Positions 1 to 12,339 of a stretch of 64,000 bases of DNA are shown piece by piece (positions within the stretch are counted from its first letter, which is position 1; each line of letters begins with the position of its first letter). Location of the stretch: assembly GCA_024699855.1 (NCBI GenBank), contig JAMPIQ010000002.1, positions 15,934,001 through 15,998,000 of the forward strand, written 5' to 3'. Below the pieces are notes generated by a model. That model saw only the letters and a list, made by a program, of their open reading frames with translations, was not told where the DNA came from and did not search any database. The position numbers and the translations under genes are program-made. The DNA is from Aphelenchoides besseyi (taxonomy: Eukaryota; Nematoda; Chromadorea; Rhabditida; Aphelenchoididae).

Positions 1-68
1 CATCGTCATCGACAATCTAAAATGAAACTCATGAGTTTAATCTCCATTTTACTCCGAAACCAATTTTA

Positions 69-250
69 GACATCAAAAGACAAATTTCCGTTCTTGGAAC
101 TCAAAGTTTGATCGTCGAAAACCAACTCCTGGAGCAACGGATGGCCCCCAACTTATCGCTTTCACTCACCTTTCTATGACCAAAGATCTCATTCGTCCAT
201 CGACAATCTCGTGCATCTCTGCACGACAATCGTCTTCGTCCTCGAGTTGA
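69..250 (+). CDS. 3' end of an unassigned gene (partial, uncertain)
   Basis: After a possible acceptor at about 67-69 one frame stays open to a TGA at 248-250. It gives a basic, serine-rich tail of about 60 residues ending in a run of six serines (ARQSSSSSS). I cannot link it securely to an exon upstream because only 60 bases precede it. Codon choice resembles the neighbouring real genes, but no domain is visible. It may be the C-terminus of a gene that begins outside the window, or a chance open frame. Confidence 0.25.
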
Positions 251-311
251 GTGGAACAGGGTTGTGTTCGTTCTTTGTTGTCTTGTCAACTCCGCCCTTT
301 TTAGTGGGCTT

Positions 312-806
312 CTAAGTCTTCTTGTCCTTCTTGCAATAGATGAACATAACCACTGAGCCAGCAACCAACACGATCAAACCCATAACGCCGCTGAAAGAGA
401 ATGTTGGAGTGTAGAGCAGAGACGAACTCACATGATGATAAAGCCCCAATAGAGAAAGCCAATCATGAGCACTGTGTAGTCGAAGGACGCATCCTGAAAA
501 TGAAGTGATCAGCAAGAAGAAGTGCAAAGTGAATGTGCCTTGAAACAAATCGTAAGATCCGAGTACGAGCTTGAATCGACAAACACCGTGGTCTTATGGC
601 CGCCCGGAAACCACGAGAATGCACGATTGCACGAAAAAGTTGCATATCCGCCATCCACGAGATCAAATTTGACGCCATTTTCGTCGACAACGGCCGATGA
701 AGTTCGATCGTACTGGCAAATAAATGAGGTCGGAGAGCATGTAACGCGCAAATTTGGAATGCTAGAACCGCCACGTGAAAGAGCGATCCTAGAATGTAAC
801 GGACCT
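312..806 (-). CDS. Single-pass membrane protein, C-terminal part
   Basis: Three exons connect in frame on the minus strand: 539-806, 432-493 and 312-390. The first encodes a cysteine-containing, beta-rich extracellular-looking segment (for example VDENGVKFDLVDGGYATF). The second and third encode a long hydrophobic stretch (IGFLYWGFII then VMGLIVLVAGSVVMFIY) and a short basic tail CKKDKKT, so a type I membrane topology is likely. The intron 494-538 would use a rare GC donor (AAG|GC); a GT donor does not keep the frame. The upstream exon and start codon were not found. I do not recognise the family. Confidence 0.5.
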
Positions 807-911
807 CTGGAATGAGTTTGCAGCGAGATTGGTTTTCACTCAATTAGAATTGAATCACTTCATTACTGTACGTTCAGTTTAGTTGAGCTTACAAATATCT
901 ATTCAAGACTT

Positions 912-1737
912 TTGAGATCAGAATCCGAGATCAAAACCGTGAACAAAATGATTGTTCTATCGAAAAACGTAAGATACAAACTTTATTCCCACTATGATTT
1001 ATTTTATAGTCAAAAAGCTCAATTTCAACTTTTCGGACGCAACTATGAATGGAAAACGGTGAAGGGACGATTTAGTGTACAGGATTATTGGTCCTTCAAT
1101 TTGGAAACATCACTGGTTATCTTCACTCGCCAATTTCCGGAGACATGTGGCCTCGGGAATTTTAAACTTCGTCGAGTCAACTGTCGTTATGGGGCGGTCA
1201 ACTACGTTTTATTATTGTGTCGACTGGTTCATCGACGCACATTTCCTGTTAAAATCCTATCGAGCTCATTTGAAAGACGGCTCAGTTCTAAAACTGGAGA
1301 ATTGATGACAGGAAAGAATATTTTGACGTTAAAGTACATGGCCGAGAACAACTTTAAGCTACAAAAGTATAAAACTGGAAAGAAAACAGTTACCTGGTAA
1401 GATTTTTTGTTCTGTATATCTTTTAATTGTATAATTATAGAAAGATAAGCGTGGCTGCCAACTTGGGAACCAGTTTTCGCTCCCGTCACAAATCAGTGGA
1501 CAAATAAGACCCAAATTGTCTCGTTGAATTTGAAGGCATTTGAGTGGAAAGAAACTGGAGTCACGATGAATGCTTCCGCTCATGAAACGTCAACTGATGG
1601 AGAACACATCTTGATCGTTGTTACGGACGATCATCACAATGAGTGCTATCAGCGAATTGTAGTCAAGTAAGTTAACCAGCTAGAACGGTTCACAGTTGTG
1701 TTTCAGCGAACCCTACTCTCTGTTGACTTTTGTTTGA
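912..1737 (+). CDS. Unassigned multi-exon gene, structure uncertain
   Basis: The last two exons are reasonably supported: about 1450-1666 and 1707-1737 (TGA at 1735-1737), joined by a 40-bp intron with gtaag and tttcag ends. They give a tail that includes LIVVTDDHHNECYQRIVV. Upstream, 912-1400 is open for 162 codons, but no phase-consistent join to the later exons was found, and a second overlapping frame (1075-1305) is also open. The true exon set, or decay of the gene, cannot be settled by eye. No domain recognised. Confidence 0.35.
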
Positions 1738-4251
1738 CGTAATTTGCAAAGCTCAATTGGCCTGTAACCGGTCGACTATGACTTCATCCTAAAGGAAGGC
1801 ATGACAAATCTCAGACTACCGCCTTCTAATGGAAACTTTGCTTCCATTTGATTCTCAACTATGAGACTGTTTGTAATAAATGTATATAAGTGAACTTGAT
1901 ATATAAAGACGTAGGAACATAATTCGATTCTTAGAGTACAAAGAAGTTAAACGCAACCTGGAATTTTAACAATTATTTCGCGTAAAATTGAGACAATTGA
2001 AAACTTTGACTCAAGATCTTGTTAATGAAATTATAGAACAAAACATTCTTATACTTAATTGGCGATTATTGAGAGTCGAAATGTTTGTTTGCGCTTCATA
2101 GTTGGTCGATATAGAAGTCTTTGTGCAAACGCCGATCCAATAAAAAGATGACCATTTACGACGCAAATTTGTCTTTGTCCTTGTTGTTACAAGCGAACCT
2201 CTTGCGTGAATCACACTATGCCGCCAACGAAAACGCTGATTGTCATCGCAGCAACGGCCGACTGACTTGCTGGTGTCTTTTTCGTAGTTTTCACGCACCA
2301 TTTTTCCGTCATATCGAATCAATCAGCTGCTCGTGTCAGAGTCCTTTTATGTTCCTCTGCGTTCAATTTCATTCCGCGGGCTTGGAGTTGCGTAATTTTC
2401 GAGCTCTTGATTCTAGCATTGAACAGAACACTGTATTTCAATCATCAAGACCGTCTCGGTGATCTCCGATGACTTCAATTCGAGTTTTCAAATTAGTTCG
2501 TGCGATTAACATAAATGTAAAACGGAGCATGTGAATCGGCGAACTCACCGACGCTCATACATTTGTGACGGAAACGCGGAAGCTTTTGATCGACTTTTTT
2601 GCCGTGATTGACCTCGAGCTCTCCGCCAACGCTCTTCGATCGCAATATCTGCTGCTCTCATTCGCACAGTTTCCGAATAACATCATGTTTTTTCCATGGA
2701 TTTACAATCTTCATTTTAATAAGAGATCCACTTGACTCTGTAGTTCCCCTCTTTTTCCGGTTGTTTACGTCAAAAAACACAAAACTTTGGAACCAAAGCG
2801 AAATCCCCGAAGGAAAAGGGAGCAAAAGTCGACGAGCAAAACGTGAAAATTTGCGCACTTTTACGCGGCGTCCAACTGTTGAGACCGCTTTTGTGGTCAC
2901 ATTCTTACGATTAAGCGACGTGCCGAGTGTGGACACTCTTGGTGATGTTTTAAAAACTCGCCATTCAACAACCAGCTGTCGTCTTTTGGAGGTGTGAGTT
3001 GTTCGCAAACCGCAACTTCTTTCCGACCACCGCTTTCACTTTTTCGCATATCAACGGGCAGTTTGGATTGAAATTTAAGAGTATTTTTCGTCACAAACCG
3101 TTTTCACCGACCTGACTTTCCCTCGAAAGTCGTCGCTTTCACTGTAGTCCGTCGATCCGACTGGAATCCTCGATTAAAAGTTTGGTACTCTAATCGCAAC
3201 TGCTCTCTTCGCAAAAAGATGTAAAGTTGTTCTTTTTTCACGTTTTTCCTTTGGCTATAAAATGAATAAATAACAATCTTTTCACATTCTCGAAATGCGT
3301 TCAATTGACACCGCAAGTGTTTACGTTTGGAATTAGTTCGCGCATGGGGATTTGCGTGCGTGACAAATTTTTTTCACGTTTCAATTCTTGTCCAACTTTT
3401 CGCTTCGTCCGCTTGGACACTTGCGCATACGATCGGTTTAAATGTACTCCTGTTAACGACGCCAATTGAGCAAAAACGTCGTCGGCGTACGAGCGAAATC
3501 TTGGGAGGCGCTTTTCGCGTATTCGTCGAAATTCTCACGCTTTTAATTCGCATAATCTGCGCTTGTTCGCGCATTTCCCGTTGATTAGTCGCTTTTATTG
3601 TGATTCCAACGTTTTGTTGGATCAGCGCAACGCTCGGAATACCCGCGCATGGATATTCGTGTCCACGATGGTATCGGGAGGTCTTGTAATGGACGTTGGG
3701 AAAGTAGTCGCACAATCTCGACCAATTAATCTCATAGCCATATGTTTACTGTCCATTGCGCGTCGATCATAATTGCGGACTGCGTGATAAATGTCCTCTT
3801 CCTTCCCGGAAGATACGCGCGAAACAGCTGGCCCTTCGAGATGTTGCAAATGCGTCCACGTTGAAGCGAGTGGTGTTCGTGGGACGCCCATTCAACTGCT
3901 CTTGTTTGTTTATTTGCCGGTTGTTTTTTCGGGTTGACCGAAAATTTCAAGAATTGCGAAAACTGATTCCGAACGTCGTGACTCATCCGCTGCGCTCGTT
4001 CTCCGATTTGTTTCCTTCACGCCGCTGATTATTCACGCCGCAGAGACTCACGACGCCGACGCGGAATGTGATGGACAGAAATTTTGGCACGTGCCCGAAA
4101 ATCTCGTTGATTTTTTCACGTTCGAGACGCGGAAAACTTGGCGTCGTTTGCGCAAAATCAATCTATGCAAATTTCAGCACTCTGTCGCGGCCAACGCCCG
4201 ACTTTTTGGTCAGCGTTCCGATTTTATATGATCATTTATGTGGATACGAAA
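1738..4251. other. Intergenic region upstream of the formin
   Basis: About 2.5 kb. It holds the presumed 3' UTR of the preceding gene (an aataaa-like motif near 1876) and then sequence with only short conflicting open frames on both strands. No RNA gene, transposon end or clear promoter element was seen. The part closest to the formin may hold non-coding first exons. Confidence 0.5.
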
Positions 4252-7200
4252 ATGCCCGCGACAACGAACGTCGACTCAACGCCCGGACCACTAGCCGAAA
4301 ATGGCGTCATTGCGGCGGACCATTCGACCAGCAGCTCACGTCCGTCCGAAGATGAAGTGGATCGTTTGTTCGAAGCCGTTTTGGTAAGTTCGACGGATTC
4401 CGCATTTCGATTGGCTCCAAATGTTTCCAGGATTCGATGGACTTGCAACCGGCGAAAGTGCGTGAAATTCGCAAATGCGATTTGGAGAAGAAGTGGAAAT
4501 TGGTCGAGGATTATCGAAAGATGCAACAACGAGTCGATCCATCCGTCTACCTGAACAATCTGTCCGCTGCGTTGACGAACAAAAAATCTTCGAAAAAAGT
4601 AAAATGAAGTTTCGAACCATCTCGTTACAACATTTGAATTTAGAAGAAGAAACTTCAGGGCGAAACATCGACAGAGATTTTGAAGCACATCGAGATCTCG
4701 CTGCGTACCAATCCCATCGACTGGGTTTGGCAGTTTTTGGATCCACCGAACAACGGTCTTTCCGTCTTGGTCGATTATCTGACTGCGTTGCAAGAGGAGT
4801 ATTTTGCCAACTTCGAGTAGGTCCATTGTTTGTTGACTATTGTTGTATTCGCTTGTGATTTAGTGCTCGAGAATGGGGCTCCAAACCGATTGCTCGAACG
4901 GAAAACAGCACGTTGACGATTCGATCATCGAAGAACGGGAACAACGAGACGGCCAGCGATGATATGAACGTTCTCGTTACGTGTATTCGCGCCGTTCTCA
5001 ACAATAGTCGTGGATTTTCGTTGGTTTTTGCCGCCGAAAATGCCATTGCCGTTCTCGTCAAATCGATTCTTCACGACAACTATCGAACGAAAACGTTGGT
5101 CGTCGAACTTCTTTCGGCCATTTGTCTTATTGATTCGGGCCATGAACGTATCATCGAGGCGTTCGATCGGTTTTCGGCTCAATATGGCGAAAGCCATCGC
5201 TTCAAAACGTTGATGTACTTTGTCTTGAATTCTGCCGATCAACATGTCGAGTTTGTTTCGGCCGCTACACAGTTCATCAACGTTCTCGTCCATTCGGCCG
5301 ATGATGTCAACTATCGTGTTGCGTTGCAATATGAATTCGCCAATCTTGGACTCGACGATTTCCTTAAGGTAAGTATACGAAAAGGGGGAAGCGCAAGAGC
5401 TGTGGTTTTCTATCGTCAAAAACAACAGCGCTTGGCGTTCCGTTCAAAAGAAAAGTCGATCTGCTGCCACGGCTTGTTTCTAATCAGTTGGTGCGGAAAG
5501 AGTGCGCGCGGTAGTTAACGGATTGGTGGAATGAAATGTAACGATGATATGTAGCGCAATGAAAAACATTCTATGCGCCATTTTGGTATGTTTCCGGCAT
5601 GGAACTGATTGTATCATTTTTGGGAGAGCTACTTGATACATTCACTCACTAATCGTCTGTTTTTTCAGGAATTGGAAAGCAATGAAAGCGAACTCCTCTA
5701 CACGCAGTATAGTGCATACGAAAAGAATCGTATCGATGTTAACAAACTGCTTGCTGATTCGGAAAAATTGCTGTTGGTTGAAGCGAAACTCAACGAAACG
5801 ATTCAACGGCTCAGTCGAAATCGCGAAGAATATCAACGAAATTTGGTGGAACTGAGCGACAAGAACACTCAACTCACCACGGAAATCAATCAGCTACGAA
5901 GTGAACGGGATCAGTGGATGAAAACAACCGAAGAAAAAGACAAATCGATACGAACGTTGGAACGTCAACAATTTGAAACCGAAAAGAAACTACGAAACGT
6001 GGAAAGTCAATTGAACGCGGAAGTCGAGAAGACGAAGATAGTTATCGAAAGTAAGTGTTAGTACTTTCAGACATTATTCTGTTTGTTTCTTCAGACGAAT
6101 TAGCCAAACCGACAGGAGGTATATCGAAAAAGAAAGAACCGGAAAAAGTTACTAGTTCAGCGACGACTGCAAGTGCTCTTGATGACTCAACGCCCACTAG
6201 CGAAGTTTCTCGTCCGTTGGCCACTGTCTCTGCAAATCCACCGCCTGCTCCTCCACCACCGCCGTTCCTTCAAGCTCCGCCAAAGATTTCTATTCCGCCA
6301 GCACCACCGTTGCCTCAAGCAGCCAAAAATATTCCTCCACCACCTCCTCCATTGCCTGGAGCAGCAAAATCCGGACCACCACCACCTCCGCCTTTGCCTG
6401 GCGCTGGACCACCTCCACCACCTCCATTCGGCATTCCAAAAGCCGCAGTTCCCGTACAGAAGAAAGTCGTCAAAACGAATGTCAAATTGCCGGCTTTCAA
6501 CTGGACTACGATGCCAACACGTGCCATCAAAGAAACGATTTTTCATAATTTGGACGACGAAAAACTTGTCGACGTTCTTAACTTGCAGTTCATCGAAAAT
6601 ATGTTCGGCGAAGATCAGTCCAACGACAAAACCAATGGACCTCCATCACCAGGATCGGTCTCATCGTCCGCGCATTCAAATCCGTCGGCTACAAACATTC
6701 TCGATCCGAAGAAACTTCAGAACGTTGCAATCATGCGTCGAAAACTTGGCAAATCAATTGTTGATGTCATGAGTGCAATTCATAATCTCAGTTTGAATGA
6801 ACTGACTGCCGATGAAGTGGACATTCTTTCGCGAATGATTTCGATTAGTCAAGACGAAATGAAGGCTTTTGAAGAGCACGCCAAAGAGAACAACGGTGTC
6901 GAAGGATTGAGTTTGGACGAACAGTTCGTTTGGAAACTTCAGAATATTGAACGGGTTTCAACAAAACTGAAGCTAATGACCTTCATGACTGAATGTCACG
7001 AGATGATCAAAAAAGTCGATCCGGTATGTTCGGTAGTTTCCATTTGTGTGTTGATTGTTGTTTTCAGGAAGTTTGCAAATTAGATTTGGCTTCGCGATCG
7101 GTAATGGAATCCAAGAAGTTTCAACGTGTTCTCGAAGTCCTGTTGGCAATCGGGAATGCAATGAATGCCGGCAAAAACCGGCCGCTCGTCTACGGTTTCA

Positions 7201-8156
7201 AGATGTCAACACTGTCACGGGTAAGTATCACAAACGACTAGTACACGGCTCATCTTCGTTGTTTCAGTTGACGATGCAAAAAAGTCCAAAAGACTCGAAC
7301 ATCACAATTTTGCACGGTCTGGTCGACACGATCATGAAGTCATGTCCGGAGCTGTTGGAGTTTAGTAAAGAATTGGAGTTTGTCGATGATGCTTCTGCAG
7401 GTATGGGATCGCTTATTGACTGTTGTATTCATGGTTTTAGTTATTATATCCGATGTTGAGGTTCTTTTCCGTGGCATAAGCTCCTCGTTCAAGATCGCCG
7501 AAGAGGAAATCACCAAAGAAAACCCACCGGTTGTGTTGATTAATTTTGTTAACGAAGTGAAACCACAAATCACGAGAATAAGCGAAAAACTGGAGATTGC
7601 GAAGAAAGAATACGCGAAATGTGCTCAACTGTTCGGTGAAGATCCCAAAGTTCAAACGCCGAAAGACTTCTTCACGATCATCAACGATTTTGTGCACAAC
7701 TTCGAACACGCACACAGTCAACTGAAGAAGCGAATTATGGATAAGGTAGGTGGATGTTTCGTTTGTTAGATTAAGATCGAATTCACTTCTGATTTACGTT
7801 TTCTTTTTTCAGGAGAAAGCCGTTCGTCCCGTAGCACCGAAGCGCGAGAATCAACCGTCCAGCGATCCGCAGGTGCTCAAGGAGCTTCGAAATCGTTTCA
7901 ACACGGAACATGAACGACGTCGCTCAATCAAACCGCATTCCCATCAGGTCGAAGATGGCGACTTCGAACGTTTAATGAACGGTAAATCGACGGTTATCGA
8001 AAGGAAATCATTTGATTTCTAGGTCTTAAAACTGGTGGCTATGTTGCTTCCGGTGGTGCGAAATATGCGATGCGAAAATCAGTTCGTCCAACCGATTCGG
8101 AGCTTCGCGAACAGACCACCGGCTTCCGTGAAGTTTGTCGCGAACGACCGCTTTAA
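4252..8156 (+). CDS. frl-1: FMNL/FRL-type formin (actin nucleator)
   Basis: Formins nucleate and elongate unbranched actin filaments; the FMNL class is usually Rho-GTPase controlled and acts at the cell cortex. Eleven exons join in frame: 4252-4383, 4431-4598, 4644-4816, 4864-5368, 5669-6050, 6095-7023, 7068-7220, 7268-7400, 7441-7745, 7813-7981 and 8023-8156 (1060 aa). Domains in order: GTPase-binding/FH3 region (about 20-330) with the FMNL-like motif VLVDYLTALQ, a coiled coil (about 330-450), an FH1 proline-rich segment (about 500-565), an FH2 domain (about 584-980) with LAIGNAMNAG, and a DAD-like tail (DGDFERLMNGLKTGG). Length fits the family. The start is uncertain: the Met-Gly myristoylation signal common in FMNL proteins is absent. 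A poly(A) signal lies near 8314. Confidence 0.93.
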
Positions 8157-9046
8157 AATTTGTTGTTGTTGTACAGTTCTCCACACATTTCTTTCCTTTT
8201 ATTTGCCAACAAGCTACGAGGTCTTATTTGCATTGAAATCCTACGGTTCATGAACTACTTGACATTTTCGACATTCTTTCCGATTCTCTTGTTCGATTCT
8301 TATTTTTCATTTAAATAAATTTTATCAATCCATCGCTTCGATTTCATGATTCCGGGGATGTTCACTGCGCTCACAGCTCCAACTCTCTGTTGTGCGGGGC
8401 CTCGTAGACACATTGAGCTTTCGATTACTCAACACGAATTCCTTACGATACCTATTTTGAGACTATTGAATTCATCTCTAACGGCCATTTTGTATGTTGC
8501 CATTGTACTCACTGCGAACTTGCTTGTTCATCACTTTGGTTGTTCGGGTCCCCAGTATACCGGTGCTTCTTTGCATTTTGTTCCACGATGCTATTTGATT
8601 ATTTTTGGGTTTATTAACAGGAAATTTCTATTCTTGCCTCTCACAATGAGTTTTAACTACGAAAAAGCAATGCGACCTAAACAATAGGTTCATCTCTGGT
8701 CTAATTCCAATAAACAAACTTTTACCACACACAACAATCGTGTTAATCGAAAGCTTTTGTTTGGATAGTGAGAGTAAAAATTGAGTTTTGGCGATTTGCG
8801 CGGTAAGGAAACGGGTTCTTGGTTGTCATCGCTTTCATCCTGTTTCGATTATTTTTGTTCGATCTTCGTTTTTAACTGCGCGACATCTTCCCGATTCGAT
8901 TTCCTCACTTCAGCATCGAGAATGAGGAGTAGAAGATGCCGTGGTGACATAAGCTTTTTGGATGTTCTTCGTCAGTTTAATTGGAGTGACTAAAACGCCA
9001 CATCTCGTCGTTCATTCTCAGTGTTTTTGAACAACTTTGTGCTGTG
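8157..9046. other. Formin 3' UTR and intergenic spacer
   Basis: Contains AATAAA at about 8314-8319, which fits formin 3' end formation. Two short open frames on the plus strand (8346-8687, 8781-8993) have no recognisable domain, splice support or start context, and I do not call them genes. Confidence 0.5.
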
Positions 9047-9895
9047 ATGTCTCTTCGAGTTTTCGTTCTGTTCACAATCTTATTCGTGAGCTCTGCCAAA
9101 GAAGTTTTGCCTGGTGAATTGAACATACGATTATTGGATATTAAGAACGTTTTTGTAGAAGATTGTCATTGCCGTGATTGGTACGGTGGATGCAAACAGA
9201 ACGCGGAACAGTGGACCGATGATTATATCTGGCATTACAAGTGTTTGTCTCAGTCGGGGTAAGATCGACCTCAATGTTCTGTTTGTAACTAATGAATGTT
9301 ATCATGTTATTTAACCGAAATGGACTCTTTCATTCATACTTCTGCTTAATTTTTTTCAATTCGTAATGTCGGCAAATTGAAAAAGGAAATGTCGTTTAGT
9401 GAACCAGCAACATTTAACGGTTGCGTGATACCCGAAACGAATCGCATTCTGCCATCGGGAAGTAACCAAACAATTGATGGTTTCTGGTACACGTGCGATC
9501 AAAACAATATCCGACTAAAATACGAACAAGGTGACGAGAAACAAAGAACCGCAATTGAACGACGATTTAGAACCGAAGTGTGTGGTCAACAATGAGTATC
9601 ATCACATTGGCGATTATTTTCGAGACGGCAACTTCCATTGGCTTTGTCTGGAGACTGGTCGATGGGTCAAAGGTAAGCAACAAGCGACAATAAAAGAGAC
9701 AACTGCAATAAATAATCCACATAACGTTTTTTGTTGTTGTTTTCAGGATGTTATTATCAAAATGAAACAAAAGATTGGGTCCTGTTGAATTTGGGACAAG
9801 TCGGCTACAACGGTCTCATCAGACACACCTGTGATCTTTATAGAGACAATCCCGGTGTTGTTCAATATCACGCTGAAGTATTTGGTCCATGTTAA
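9047..9895 (+). CDS. Secreted MIG-18-like fibronectin-I repeat protein
   Basis: Four exons (9047-9258, 9400-9530, 9571-9672, 9747-9895) encode 197 aa. The N-terminus is a signal peptide (LRVFVLFTILFVSSA). The mature part carries short repeats of the pattern Cys...Gly-x-x-aromatic...aromatic-x-Cys, for example GCVIPE...GFWYTCD and KCVVNN...NFHWLCL. This is the spacing of the nematode abnormal-cell-migration-18-like fibronectin type I family, linked in C. elegans to extracellular matrix remodelling during gonad cell migration. The first intron acceptor was chosen at 9397-9399 because only that site keeps the frame. The longer protein at 22 kb belongs to the same family. Confidence 0.8.
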
Positions 9896-10519
9896 CATAC
9901 GACTAAAACAAAAGTGTTAAGGTACGTGAGGATGTGGCTCACAAGCACCCACCCAACAAAGGGATCAATCAGAACTTCCCGAACTTTGCCGACAATCGAC
10001 TAAAATCGGAGCCCGTTCTTTGGCTTCACACGAACGCCGCTCATTTCATTCCATCCAATGGGACGGTGAATTTGCAAATCCGCTACCTACCTGCCAGTCG
10101 TAATGTCCTTCCTTTGTTCATCAAATAACCGGCTTATGTTTTTCTATTTAAATAAACACAACGGAGATCGTATCCAAACCAAAAAAGGCGTTGCAAAGCC
10201 TGAAAGCCATTGATTGCAAATTGAACTGGTCGGTCGACATTTCGTGTGTTCAATTAATTAGACTAAGCAAATAGTGGCGCTACTGACTTTTGAATCAAAG
10301 CAAAAAACGTTTAGCATTATATTTTCATCTTCATAAACCGTTTCGTGACCAGTTTCTTTAATTACGAAGCTTTTTGGAACGTTGAATTTGAATGCAAGTT
10401 TACGTGTGATTTGCAACCCTTTATTGCTAACCATTGTTATCATTAATACTTTTTGATAGTGAATTACAATCTACGGGTATGAATTACCAATTGGATTCGC
10501 GAATGAATAGAGTTCGAGG
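9896..10519. other. Intergenic, no supported gene
   Basis: Contains a 64-codon open frame (9934-10128) without a start context or domain, and an AATAAA near 10150. Nothing else is recognisable. Confidence 0.45.
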
Positions 10520-10807
10520 ATGCACACCCGACGGTTACCCTTCGCGACTATCAACGTTCAATTTGTTGGCAGCTTCTTCCCCCTTCTCGGAAGTTTTTTC
10601 AACAATAAACTACCGGAGCAACAAACAGAGATGCTTTCGATCGGGGTAATCATGCGACTTTCCAAAAGCATTAAACTCTTACGATCACACGCACAACAAC
10701 GTGAGAAATATGCCCGACTAACGGCTACATCTTCCATTTTGTTGTTAATTGCTTTACAACAAATCATCGGCTGCGTGATGACGTTTATGTTTGCGCGCAA
10801 GACTTGA
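10520..10807 (+). CDS. Possible small two-helix membrane protein
   Basis: A single open frame of 95 codons from ATG. It contains two hydrophobic segments (INVQFVGSFFPLLGSFF and SILLLIALQQIIGCVMTFMF) separated by a charged, glutamine-rich loop, and ends in ARKT. Codon usage resembles that of confirmed genes nearby. No family is recognised and no splicing evidence supports it. It could be an exon of a larger gene or a chance frame. Confidence 0.35.
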   Translation: MHTRRLPFATINVQFVGSFFPLLGSFFNNKLPEQQTEMLSIGVIMRLSKSIKLLRSHAQQREKYARLTATSSILLLIALQQIIGCVMTFMFARKT

Positions 10808-12339
10808 GGGCGACCGTTGAACTGACAGTTCGTAGACACGCGGTTTTCAATACCGAATCATAGCTTATTGACAGCATTTCGTAACCGTTAGCTCGATTCA
10901 CTTTTAATGCCTCCCAACACTTGTGAGCATCTTTTCTAGCTTCGACTTACAGCTTCAACTGACTGTTTAAGTCAAAGATTGTCGCGTTAATTCTTTTCGA
11001 AATGAAAACTTAGAGGTTTCGAAATCGTCAAAACTATTTGCGAAGTCTGAAATTTTACCATTAAAAGTCCACGAATCCAAGTGTTGGCGTTCTGAACATT
11101 GGTGTCATTTGTTTGTCGAAACGACGTGAATGTTTGCGCGTTTAATTCGCGCCAACGTTGTCTCCCGACTTCCGTTGTGCACTTATCCTCGCCATTTAAC
11201 GAACAATTAGCATCCGTAGCACCAAATAAGTTTGTTGATTTCTTGCTCTGTAGATCGTGAGTGTGTTTGCTCACAAGATACCTTTAACGTGCGACGTACT
11301 TTAAGTCAATTAGAGCGAACTGCAAGATTACTATTGAATGGGAAATATGTGGTATTGAAATTACTTATTCGATTAATCGGATCATCACCATTTTGAAACA
11401 TAAGAGATCGTTTGATTAGCTGTAAATTAGCAAAAACAAAGTACTGGGGTATTATCTTAAGGTTAAATTTTTTTGACTTACAATCGAAAGTTCATTTAGA
11501 TTGTGAATGTATCATTGGCTTGGTATTTCACAAGTCAAAGAATGTAGGAAGTCGCGCATCTCTGCAATGATAGCCAATAACCAACAAAAGAATAATGCGC
11601 TTCCGATGCACCACAGAAACTGTGTTCAATCGTAAGTACAAGAAAGGAGACTAATTGTCCAATATTTGGCCAAGCAAACGGAAGAATGAGTTTATTCTTG
11701 TCGTTTCTTCTCTTCATTCTGACGACACGTAACGCAAACCCCGCGGCGAACGTCGTGTTCGTTTGTGATTGCTTTTATTGTCTTTATTGCAGCAATCAAC
11801 TCAATTGTCTTTGAGTTAATATGCTAAAATAGATGACTACTTACACAAAACAAACGCCCCAATACTCAAATCATAGTTATCCTCACACATGCATTGTCGT
11901 GCATTTCGAACTCTTTTGTGCTGTTCATAAACCTTTTTTTCGTAGTTTACCTAAAGATTCATTGTTGTTTTGGAGAGTTGTAGGTGATCAGTTTCCAACA
12001 TCGATCGCCTTCGAAACTCTTAATCTTTCAATCTTAAATGTTTTCGTGTTTAATTTTCATATGCACATTGGCGCAGTAGACTCACTGTATGAATAGTAAA
12101 AGCAAATTTGACGCACTTACGAGCGCAATTTCCCAATTGGCTACTTTGTGCTCAACTCTCTCGAGAATGAGCATGAAGACGTTTCGTATAAGGAAAATAG
12201 CACGACAGTCGCGACCTCTTTGCGAACTTGACCGATCCCGACCTCACAATCCTCACGCTTTGCCGATTGGCTCCGCCTTCCAATCGCCATCGTCCTCCGT
12301 GTTTCTTTTATTCGAGACAACAACCGCTCCTCTTCATTG
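10808..12339. other. Intergenic region
   Basis: About 1.5 kb, AT-rich in part, with short frames on both strands only. No repeats, RNA genes or transposon ends were recognised. It may hold the promoter of the gene that begins at or near 12340. Confidence 0.45.

Noticed and set aside
522..815. 97-codon plus-strand frame over the first membrane gene
   Set aside because: It is the reverse shadow of the minus-strand exon 539-806, whose splice phases and membrane helix are consistent.
6187..6546. Trp/Arg-rich and Gly-rich minus-strand frames in the formin
   Set aside because: They are the antisense of the proline-rich FH1 segment (CCN codons read as Gly, Trp and Arg).
6173..6772. His/Leu/Pro-rich 199-codon plus-strand frame
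   Set aside because: Out-of-frame reading of the FH1 repeat; the in-frame formin exon explains the region.
8346..8687. 113-codon plus-strand frame after the formin
   Set aside because: No domain, odd codon use, and it lies in the likely 3' UTR and spacer.
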